DNA from: Pleurotus ostreatus/Saccharomyces cerevisiae fusant | Taxonomy: Eukaryota; Opisthokonta | Length of the DNA stretch: 45,152 bases | Assembly (NCBI GenBank): GCA_024196135.1 | Contig: JAMQCK010000172.1 | Coordinates: forward strand, 1 to 45,152 | Direction: 5' to 3' | Shown here: positions 9,650 to 21,241 of the stretch, piece after piece | Layout: every line of letters begins with the position of its first letter | Position numbering within the stretch: position 1 is the first letter of the stretch | Translations under genes and position numbers: made by a program | The notes under the pieces: model-generated | Databases searched by the model: none | Seen by the model: only the letters and a program-made list of their open reading frames with translations | Told to the model about the DNA's origin: nothing

Positions 9650-11295
9650 ATGTCGACGCCCTCGTCGGCGGACCTGCCCCTCCGCGCGCCCAACAAGGGG
9701 CGGCATATACCCCCGCCCCTCACCATCGAGTCCTCGTCCTATCAGTCAACGTCGTCTATCGGGAGCGCGAGGAGGCTCAGTCGCCGCGACTCCGACACGC
9801 TGCTCTACGACATCCCCTCCTCGTTTTCTCCCCCGCCTGTCAGTCCTCCCGCAAAGCACCTGCAGTCGCCGACGTCGCCCAACTCTCGTCGCTCGCGATC
9901 TCCGCGCCAACCCCGGCCCACGCCACCGCCCGCGGTCCCCAAGAGGCGCAACCGGTCGCTCACCCCCGCGGGACTTTCGTCTGACGATCTTGAGGCTTTT
10001 GCAGAGGCATGCCGCTCCTGGTGCGTGCGAGCTTGTCTGCAACGGGCTCAGGCGGCTGATGTGCGCGCAGGTACTTCGATCAGGATGAGGCCGCAGGGCG
10101 TACCATGACACAGACGCTGGCCAACCTCCCGCCCTCGCAGCGGGCCCCGTACTCAAAGCTGCAGGCCAATATGCGGTCTGCGTATCATCGTTCAGTCAAC
10201 GCGCGCAAGAACGCTGAGTTCCGCGCTCACCTCACCGCCACTCAGCCCGGTGGATCTCTCATGCCGCATACGCGCGCCAATCCGCGAGGGAAGGATGCGA
10301 AGAAGGGTGCGTGCTCGATGCTTCTTTACGGACGTCACTAAGCTCAGCTGCAGAGCGATATGACCGGTTTGCGAGGTTCATCCGTAGTTGGTGTACTCTC
10401 GGAATGCCCGGGACGACCCCATTCTTCACCGTGCGTATTGTACTTTTCTACCCCGTATGCAATACTGACAGAAGGGCAGGCCCTCTGGGCTATTATGAGG
10501 CTTCAAGTCGTCTCAGAAGAGCTGGGTGGCGCCGGTGCCAATCGCATCGACTGGGAGCTCGACGATGCCGTTTTCAAGGAGTCCGCGGGGAAGGACTTCA
10601 TGCTGGAGGCAATAGACGTCCTCAAAGGGGTGATTCATCGCTATCGTCAATCCTCATTACCGTTCACTAACCCATAAAACTCCAACCGCTAGGTGCTCGG
10701 CTTTGAGGAAGCCCCGGCCGCCTCTACCCGCGAGCCAAGTCCTACCCCTCCTACATCAGGCGCACACTCCCGCGTACACTCACAGCCACTCCTCGGCGGC
10801 GAGCGTAGGCCCACCCGACCTCCAGCTATCCCCAAGCGCCCGCGCGCGCCTAGTGATCCCTTCCTCGACACGCCACCGCCTTTGTCCCGGTCGGTCGGCA
10901 CATCAGCATCGCAATCGTCCGCCCTCCTCAGTCAGGACTCAGAGGATTCTCCTGGACCAGCAACACCCGAACCAGAAGAGACCGCGGCTCCTCGCACGGA
11001 CGACTTCTTCGACCTGCCCGAGGAGGAATACCTGCGTGTATGGACATCCCCGGACCTGCCCGACGCAGAGTACCTCGCGCTCTTGAAGCTGTTTCCGAGC
11101 TTCATCACACGGCCCACGCTACCTCGATTCCCAACCCGTCGTGGGTCCCTTGACCTCGAAGCGGGAGAGGGCGATGGCAGTCAGGTGCGCTGTGGCACCG
11201 GCACGCTGTCGATAAGCACCCGGAAGCGGAGCCCCGGCTGGCGGTTGGGGTGGTGGCGCCGGTTCGTGCAGTGGTTGAAGCAGTTGTTGTGCTGA
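9650..11295 (+). CDS. Unknown cytoplasmic protein with disordered Pro/Ser-rich ends
   Basis: Exons 9650-10020, 10071-10306, 10354-10430, 10480-10629 and 10693-11295 join to 478 residues. I do not recognise a named domain. Residues 1-110 are Ser/Pro/Arg-rich and probably disordered. A central folded-looking part (about 112-290) contains LEAFAEACRSWYFDQDE, LANLPPSQRAPYSKLQ, the segment ERYDRFARFIRSWCTLG and a mixed helix region ending FMLEAIDVLKGVLGFEE. Residues 300-400 are again Pro/Ser-rich. The end holds an acidic DFFDLPEEEYLRVW box and a basic, aromatic terminus (WWRRFVQWLKQLLC) that could be an amphipathic membrane-binding helix. It is divergent from the membrane-protein gene. The exon joins are secure; the function is not. 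Confidence 0.75.
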
Positions 11296-11602
11296 GGTCG
11301 CCGCGCTCTCAACCGAGGCTGCTTGATTTTCATTTCCTAGAGTCAGTGAAATTACTAGACACTTTCGTGCTCAAGGACCTCCTCGCAGACTACCCATTCT
11401 ACCGACGCAGCTTGCTTAACAACTTTTGCCGCTCTATTCTATCGCTTTACCTTCCTCGCTTCCCCCAACCTAGTATTGTCCCTCCCGATCCATTATTTAA
11501 TCCTGCCTCAATGTGCGTGCTGGTGCACCGCACAATGGACAGCTTTACCCGCTCCCCTTTGTTCTCGCGTACATATCTATTCAAGTATGATCCTTGTTGA
11601 AG
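11296..11602. other. Intergenic region
   Basis: This short region follows the 9650-11295 gene. It is pyrimidine-rich in its second half, as expected for a fungal promoter. No gene is seen. Confidence 0.4.
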
Positions 11603-12073
11603 ATGAATGTATCACTGTTGCAAAGCGCCCTTATCTTTCCCTTCCAGCAGATCAGATTCGACGCCTGCAACGCGACCTCGCCTCGACTTGCGCCGATGCC
11701 AAAAAGTGCCTTTCTGAGCAATGCCTTCGACGATGGCCGCATACGGAGAATGCCGACAATCCCTGCCTCTTCTTCTCCAGAGACGATGAACCTCATGTTT
11801 GACAGGCCATACCTCTCCTCTATATCCAACTCGGCACTGTACTCGCAGTTCATGGATCCATTCGATGGGCATGGCTACTTCCCCGTCTGTCTGACAAGCG
11901 CGACGCGCGGCGCTGCGATTTGCACTTCACTGATGGCCGGTCAACATCCAGAGGCTAGCCAGTACGTGCCCCTATGCCGTGTTCTCTAACCTGTGTTGAC
12001 TCGATATTTTGTCAGGCAAAGAATGGGGTGTGTAACGGACTGGACCGCCAGCGACGAGCCCGCGCGGGTGTAA
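11603..12073 (+). CDS. Doubtful small two-exon gene
   Basis: An open frame from ATG 11603 has a coding-like third-base pattern from about 11690 onward. It runs to a GTACGT donor at 11962. A 54-nt intron with a CTAAC branch-like site and a TTGTCAG acceptor (11962-12015) leads in frame to a short second exon ending at 12073, giving 138 residues in all. The product has no recognisable domain, signal peptide or membrane span. It might be a real small protein, the 3' part of a larger unannotated gene, or a non-coding transcript. Start and reality are both uncertain. Confidence 0.33.
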
Positions 12074-12351
12074 CACCACGCGCCACCACCTTCTGACCCT
12101 CCCGTCTTTATATGGTTCCGAACTTTCTGCATGTTCTTTGCTTCTATTGGGGTGCAGTTCAGCGTCATCTCATCGCCGCTCCTGATCCTCGCAGTACGGA
12201 ATCACGGGTAGAACACAGATGACGGGCACCTCATCACCTCCATGACAGTTGGGTACACCTGTTAGGGCAACGCCTGATGCACCCCTGCTCTTGACCGTTA
12301 CCCTACGCTCCTCAACCTCGACCACTACATCCAGCCTATAGGAAGGCACAG

Positions 12352-15300
12352 ATGTCACCATTGTCATTGTCCGTTCTGCTTTTGGTCATTGCCTACGTCC
12401 TTGGCCAGCAATCTCAGGAAGCTTTCAAACCAAACTGGGTGCCCTTGGTTGTTCGTACGCCGCATCTGAATGCTTGGATTCGGAACAGCAGCGCTGTCTC
12501 ATACGAGTGGCCATACTTCGGCATTGACAATGGCGTGCGTGTTCTCTATGTTACGTCCACACCACAAAGGCTTAACCTTGCATAGAAAATTCTGGGTTGG
12601 AGCGGTCTGGTGAAAGTCGACGACACCACGTACAGCTTCCTCGGAAGTGTCCCTGATGTCAATGGCACCGTCGTGATGAGCACCCGCCTTACTCCAACCC
12701 GCACAATAGTCACGTCGCGAGTGGAAGATATATTACAACTCAACGTCACGTACTTCAGCCCGATCGAAGTGAGTTTACTGTCTAACTTCGCCACTGGTTA
12801 CGAGGCTAATAAGGATCCAGCCTGACGACTTGGTGCTTCAATCTCTACCCTTTGCATATATGGCGGTCAGCGTGTCCTCATTGGACGGGGAACCGCATAA
12901 TGTCTCTCTCTACTCGGATGTCAGCGGCGGTGCGTGCAACCTGTCTCTTTCATACTGTTGATTCACTCTCATATTAGAATGGTTATCGGCGAACACCTTC
13001 GAAAGTATCGTCTGGAACACAACGCATGCGGACAAGTTTACGTATCACATGAGTTGGCGTGAAGAACCTGAGCTCATGGCGGAATATTCTGGCGTAGCGG
13101 AAGACAGCACGTTGTACTTTGGCATGGCAGCTTCCGTGCGTCCGGACGTTTTCTAACGACCCTCTTCTCTTCTGATAATCATGCAGAGCCCGGCACTTTC
13201 CTGGCGCACAAACTCAGATGTTGATTCGCGCATCACCTTCCAAGAAGCCTCCGATCTGGGGAATTCCGCCAACCTAACCTACCGGCCCATACAAAATCAC
13301 AACGACTGGCCCGTGTTTGCCATTGCGTATCACCTGGGCACCATCGTAGACGACTCTTCAGATGTGGTCTGGGGTATTGGCGTTGCGCGTGACCGAATTG
13401 CACAGGCGCAAACAGGACCCAGTCCAGAAGAGGACCGTTATCCCTACTACCTGTCGCACTACGGGTCATCGAGCGAAGCGGCGAGTATGTCTTACTATCA
13501 CAATTCTCGAGGCTGATTGAACGGCCGCGCTGTCAGTTCGAGGCATTTCTGCAGAGCTACAACGATGCATCAGCCCGTGCAGATGACTTTGACCGCAAAA
13601 TCATGAGCGCAGCGTCGAATAAGTCAGCCGAGTACGCCGATCTCATCACGCTCGGCACCCGCCAAGTCTTGGCTGCGTTCGAAGTCACCATTTCCAAGGG
13701 AGCGGATGCTTACAACGTATCTGACATTCAGGCGTTGATGAAGGACAGCGGCACATCTCAGTGAGCTCGCTCACTGCTTTTATTTCCAAGGCGCTGCTAA
13801 TGACTTCAGGGGCGTGAACAATGTGATGGTCATGTACTCCGCTTGGCCGGCAATTTTGTATATCAACTCATCATGGGCCGGCTATCTGCTTGAGCCTTTG
13901 CTGCGCTACGAGGGCTCAAACACATACTCAAGCAATGTTGCGGCGCAAGACATGGGTGCGTGCCATCGATTCATCATCAGCTCCTGCAATACGACTCCTA
14001 CCCCAGGGTCACAGTATCCCAACGTGCTTGGAAATATGCCTCCTACGACGAGTTACCCGTATGGTATTGAAGGTAAGGCCTAGGCGTCGACCATGATACA
14101 GGACGGCCACTCAGTGAACTACCCAGCGACCGCGTCTATGCTGATTTTGGCCTACTCCCATGCATTGATATCTGGCGACGGCGCTTTGCTTCATAACTAC
14201 GTGAGTATGCACAAATCAGCAAACCGAATTCGCTCATGGTTTTGGCAGTATCATGTATTCGAACCATGGGCAATATACCTCACAGACAATGCACTTCGTC
14301 CGGGCGCAGACCAGTTCGTGCAGTCCTTGATATCTGACCTTCGCCTCAGCTAATAACGAGCATGCACAGGAGGACTGCCGAGGATGATGATGGTCCTAAC
14401 CATGTCAATCTTCCTCTGAAGGGCATCATGGGCGTGCAAGCCATGTCGCTGATCAGCGCAGCTCTTGGCAAGGACGACGATGCTTCGGTGTACGCGAGCG
14501 ACGCTGCCTCCATGATTGATCAGTGGATCAATATTGCAAGACTGAAAGACCATATCGATTATAATATATACGAGCCGCACACTACGGACCTCCTCTACAA
14601 TCTCTTTGCCGACAAGTTCCTCAAGACTGCTCTTATTCCGGACTTTGTGAGTACCATGTACTCGTCATTGTCTTCGAATTCATCACAATATCATCAGATC
14701 TATCAACACCAAACGCTTTATTATGAGGTCAAGCTCGCCGAAGATGGATGGGGCCTTCCCTACAACGGCTCCTCGGAAACTGTAATCCGCGCCGACTTGA
14801 CGCTTCTGACTGCTGCGGCAATGTCGTATTCGCAGACGCGCGACACCTTCGTGAAAAGCATCTGGAACAGAGCCGCGAACATCAGCCTGGTGGATGGTGG
14901 GTGTTTTCCGACCAGTTACGACGCATACACCGGTGCCATGATCACAGGCTCGGCCAATCCTTCGTTGGGGGCAATCTACTCACTGCTTGCTCTTGAGTAA
15001 GTTATTGCACATGCGCGACTTCATGATCTCTCACTGACACCACTACACCAGCTTGCAAAACAAGACCATCGTCGTGCCACCTGAGATGTCGGTTGTGAGC
15101 GCTCACAAATCGCGCATCGGTTCCATAGTGGGAGGCGTCATCGGTGGCATCGTTGGTCTTGCGCTACTTGCCGGCGCTCTATCCTTCTTCGTCCGCCGCC
15201 CAAGGGCTGGTCGAGAGACGGCCCTCGACGCCGCCACGCGAAACTCGTCGAGTATGGTCCCTGAGCCATGGCGCCCTTCGTCGGAGCGAACAGTCATGCC

Positions 15301-15520
15301 CGAGCGTCACAGCAGTGGGCTCATGAGCGTGTCAAAAAGGAGCGGTGGTTACTTCGGGGCACGGAGACTGTTGACAAGGAGTGACGCAGAGACTTCGAGG
15401 GACGGTACAGCGTTGTTGAGGGGTGAGCTCGACAACCTGCGGCAGGAAGTCGAAGAGTTGCGCGGGCGGAGGGAATACGACTTGCCTCCGCCGGGGTATG
15501 AGCATGCCGTCGGACACTGA
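12352..15520 (+). CDS. GtaA-type glutaminase with C-terminal membrane anchor
   Basis: This belongs to the fungal GtaA glutaminase family (DUF4965/DUF5127/DUF1793 type), which converts glutamine to glutamate outside the cell. Thirteen exons join to 852 residues: 12352-12534, 12586-12768, 12821-12929, 12978-13135, 13187-13480, 13537-13760, 13810-13955, 14007-14072, 14115-14200, 14249-14313, 14370-14646, 14698-14996 and 15052-15520. A signal peptide (about 1-18) and many Asn-X-Ser/Thr sites are visible. Family landmarks include KILGWSG, QVLAAFEVTISKG, VMYSAWPAILYIN, YPNVLGN and NLPLKGIMGVQAM. Unlike the secreted Aspergillus enzyme, it has a membrane span near residues 719-744 and a cytoplasmic tail of about 105 residues. 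The fifth intron is GC-AG. The 42-nt intron 14073-14114 is the least certain junction; a donor at 14062 is an alternative. Confidence 0.9.
13481..13536 (+). other. GC-AG intron in the glutaminase gene
   Basis: The only phase-0 junction joining SSSEA to FEAFLQSYNDAS uses a GCGAGT donor and a GTCAG acceptor. The segment is 56 nt, normal here, and has a CTGAT branch-like site. The nearby GTATGT donor would shift the frame. Confidence 0.65.
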
Positions 15521-15771
15521 GGCGCAGAGTCTAGTGGTCATCTTGCCCTCTTCCTTACGTTGAATGCACTGTGTTGGACTTGTGATTACCAAACCTCGTA
15601 CTTGCGCTGCGATGCTCGTTGTCGAATGTAGCCAACTCACTGTCGAACCAAATCTCTGTGAAAATACGGCGTCGGCAGGGCATGAAACCCATTCATATTT
15701 TCTACAGCACGCAAGTACTACTTTAAGTCCGTCTCTTCCTCCCAATCATCCCGATTCGAATACTTCTTTCT

Positions 15772-17940
<2,169 letters not shown>

Positions 17941-18486
17941 GGTCGCTGCGGGAGGCGTCGAGGCGCGTCTGAATGCGAGTAGAGCGGCGGAGAGATGGGG
18001 AGATGGGGGCAAGATGCAGGGAAACTCGATGTTTATGTGGGCGCGTCACATCGCGATTACCACGTGTCTGGCACTCCGCCGAATTCGCTCGAAGGCGGCG
18101 CCTACAATGCCCTAGGTGATGGAAGGGGAGGAGAGAGGCGACGAACGTTTGGCTGTCAATCAGACAAGGACTACATAGCACATAGAGGGGAAGCTCATCG
18201 CCGAGGACGAGGCGAGAATCATCCAAGCTCGATCGAGGATCGCTAGTACGGCGCTAAACCTGGAAGCCGCTCCGCGAACGTTGGTGTGCGACAGCCTCCG
18301 CCGACGCACCAGGACGGAGGAGAACACTTCGAGCAGCGCAAACGGCGCGTCCGAAGGTCAACGCGATGTGGACGAGAGAGCTGCCGTGCCTGCATTCATG
18401 ACAGCATCGCGCTAGAGTACAGATGGATATACCGAGAACCCAAGGGTAGATACAGTAGAAAGGTCCAAAATTGCATGGCGAAGCCT
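17941..18486. other. UGP1 upstream region
   Basis: These 546 bp lie between the UGP1 start and the LSM2 stop, both minus strand. The region should hold the UGP1 promoter and leader and the LSM2 3' UTR with its terminator. Short ORFs here lack splice or family support. Confidence 0.45.
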
Positions 18487-19134
18487 TTACTTCTTGTTGG
18501 GGTTGGCCGCCTCTGAAGGAAGTATCGTCAGCTTCGGTTTGAGAGATCAGTCACTGTCAACGCACCTCTTCTTGTCGCGTCCTCCAACAGTTGCGTATCG
18601 ACGTGCTCAGTCGGGAGCTGCACGTATCGCACCACGGAACCGCGGATGAAGCAGTTCTTCACCGCCATCTAGTCCGAAGGGAAAGCGATCAGCTATCCAG
18701 GTATAGAGCCGCACACCGCCTATCACACACCATATGTGGATGCCTAGCCTCATCGAGGACCTTGATATCGTCTAGCCGGATATTGAGGAACCTAGTATTC
18801 ATCACCACGCGGGGGAGAAGAGGGGGAGGGGAGCAAGGGGAGTCCGAACAAGTACCGCGTGCGGATAAAGTCGGCGCAGTCAACAATTCGGTCGAGTATG
18901 AGGGGAGAGGGTAGATGGACGGGGGGAAGAGTATGTTAGCTCCATCGTCCTCATGAAATTCGACCACAGATACGCACTGGTCCACCGACTTCAACACGCC
19001 CGTGATCGAGAGGTCATTCTTCAGCTCGACCGTCACTTGCTGATCGGTCAGCGTCTTGAAGACCGAGAAGATCAGCTGTCCCTCGTCGTCAGCGCGCTGT
19101 GTACGGTGGAGTTGGTGACAGCAGCAAGCACCAT
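18487..19134 (-). CDS. LSM2: LSm2, U6 snRNA / mRNA-decay ring subunit
   Basis: LSm2 is part of the LSm2-8 ring that binds the U6 snRNA 3' end in the spliceosome, and of the LSm1-7 ring in mRNA decapping. Five exons join to 96 residues, the family length: 19132-19134, 18978-19075, 18731-18791, 18566-18668 and 18487-18512. Both Sm motifs are present: Sm1 in VTVELKNDLSITGVLKSVDQ plus FLNIRLDDI, and Sm2 around NCFIRGSVVRYVQLP. The C-terminus (DTQLLEDATRREAAN) matches LSm2 and separates it from other LSm proteins. The start codon sits alone at the end of exon 1: the donor GTGCTT follows directly, and the spliced N-terminus MLIFSVFKTL matches the family. For such a small gene the intron density is high. 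Confidence 0.95.
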
Positions 19135-19636
19135 AGCTAGTGAGCACGGCGCACGATGGCGGTACAGGAAAAGAAAGATGCGGTCACATGCGCGCGGAAT
19201 CAATTTGGTGAGGCGCGCGCGTCGCGTTCCGCCCCCTATGAGCGTGTGATAGCTCGTTTCTCTGCTCCAAAGAAACGCAAAGCACTCGACAGAGAGATGA
19301 ACGGCAAGACTGGGACACTTGGATATTCTTTATACAGTATGGGATAAATAGTGAATTAACGATGGGGATGGGTGACGACGACGGGATATATGCGAGTGCA
19401 GAGCAGAAGGCGATAAAGAGCGTCGGACTCGGTACAACTACAGCGAGGCGGCGTCTACAGCGATATGACGTCGCAACATATGGGGTGGGTGCGATCCGAA
19501 AATGCAGTGGAAAGAGCCACTTGCCTTCATCGAAGACACCGCTCCCTCAACAAAGACAACTTGCATCCTTCCCATCTCAGGCCCGCCTGAGAACAAGTCT
19601 CTAGTAACATCGACAGCAACGGAGCACAAAGGCCTC
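19135..19636. other. LSM2 upstream / cyclophilin downstream region
   Basis: About 500 bp lie between the LSM2 start and the stop of the cyclophilin gene, both on the minus strand. It should carry the LSM2 promoter and the cyclophilin 3' UTR. I see no further gene. Confidence 0.45.
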
Positions 19637-21083
19637 TCACTTCTCGAGGTCCCCAAGCAGCGTGTACCCCAGCACCCGCCGCCTCGTCCACCGCCAGCAG
19701 CCGAGCCACACGAGCGCCGCGCCGATGATGCCCACGAACGCGAAGCCGAAGATCACGCTCGTGACGGAGACGACGTGCGTCTCGACCGCGCCGTCGACGG
19801 CGGCGACGGTGGAGAGCGCGTAGGTGGTCTGCTCGACGGCGTTGGTGTGCTCAGCGGCGTTGGTTTGGGTTTGAGCGGCAGCGGCTGTGGTCGTGGATGC
19901 GGTCGTCACGGGCCAGTTCTGTAGCGGAAAACCCAATTTTATTCGAGGTCACTATTTAGCCCAATAACCTAAAGCTCAGCATGGAGAGGTACCTCGTTGC
20001 CGTCGGCGTCGACCTCCAATTCCAAGGGGAGCTGGGGAGATGTTGAGTATCAGACTTTCTGGTAGTAATGTCGTCTTACCTCGCCAGACTCGACAATGAC
20101 GACGTCCTCGAGAGGCTTGTCGCGCGGGCCCTTCGGGACGTTCTCTGAAGAAGAGGTGAGCGCAAGTATAGCAGGTAAGACGTATACGTACGGATGGCGT
20201 CAACGATGTCCATGCCCTCAATGACCTTGCCGAAGACGACGTGGCGGCCATCCAACCAAGAGGTCTTGACAGTGCAGATGAAGAACTGGGAGCCTGAAGG
20301 GACGTTAGACAATGGGGGATAGACTTGACTAGGAGAGCTGCTTACCGTTGGTGTTCTTGCCGGCGTTCGCCATGGAGAGGATGCCCGGGCCAGTGTGACG
20401 GAGCTTACTGAGGAGCCGTCAGATATCATACAGAGAAGTATAGGTGCCAGTTAATACTCACAAGTTCTCGTCCTCGAACTTGTTGCCGTAGATGGACTGA
20501 ATTGAAGGTTAGTATATAGATAGCCTTGCCAGTGATTACACGCACCTTGCCGCCGGTACCGTCACCCTTGGCTATCAGCAGGTTAGAGGGAGTATCACAA
20601 CTACTAGCCTTCACACGTACTGAAGTCACCACCCTGGATCCTATAGGGGAATCAGCAAAGGCGTTCGTTTCCAAGGACTGATACGCACATGAAGTCCTTG
20701 ATGACACGGTGGAAAGCCGAGCCCTTGTAGCCGTAACCAAGCTCCTCGCCATCCTTCGTCTTTCCGGTGGCCAGCGCACGGAAGTTCTCGACGGTCTTCG
20801 GGACGGTCTACGTGGAACGTCAGGTCTCCCCTACTTCTCAAGTCTATAGCACATCACATACACCACCGAACAGACCCATCTTGACTGCAGTCCCATCAGC
20901 TTTCCACGCCTATATGAACGGAGGGAAATAACACATACTACGACCCAAGTCCTTGTCGCCATGCTTAATGTCGAAGTAGACAATGTTCGTGATCTTCGGG
21001 CCGCGCTCCGCCTCGACGGACTGCGCGCAGAAGAACGCGGCGAAGGTGAGGACGAGGAACGCGAACGTTATCCGGCCGAACAT
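19637..21083 (-). CDS. Secretory-pathway cyclophilin with C-terminal membrane anchor
   Basis: This is a peptidyl-prolyl cis-trans isomerase of the cyclophilin B type. Eleven exons join to 305 residues: 20939-21083, 20862-20884, 20689-20807, 20621-20640, 20546-20571, 20462-20496, 20346-20407, 20192-20293, 20080-20144, 19993-20031 and 19637-19918. A signal peptide covers about residues 1-25. Active-site blocks are intact: [15 protein letters not shown] with the catalytic Arg, GSQFFICT, and [11 protein letters not shown] with the Trp and His. After the domain (about 35-205) comes a Thr/Ala-rich linker, then a hydrophobic span at about 263-285 and a basic tail with Arg residues. The membrane span suggests an ER or secretory-membrane enzyme with its catalytic domain in the lumen; no HDEL-type signal is present. 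The gene is divergent from DBP7. Confidence 0.94.
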
Positions 21084-21241
21084 GGTGGTGGAAGGAAGGG
21101 AAAGAGGTGGGAGGGAATTGCAGACGTGGAGCTTTCCGTTGGCGACGCGACACCACCTGCCACGTGCGCTTCATCAGTTGATGGCGATCACGCTTGGACT
21201 TTAGCACTTCGATCATAGGGAGGGCTTGAAGACGGACGACG
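21084..21241. promoter_or_regulatory. 158-bp bidirectional promoter, cyclophilin / DBP7
   Basis: Only 158 bp separate the two divergent start codons, so both leaders and promoters must fit or overlap here. No TATA box is seen. Co-regulation is possible but not shown by the sequence. Confidence 0.6.
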
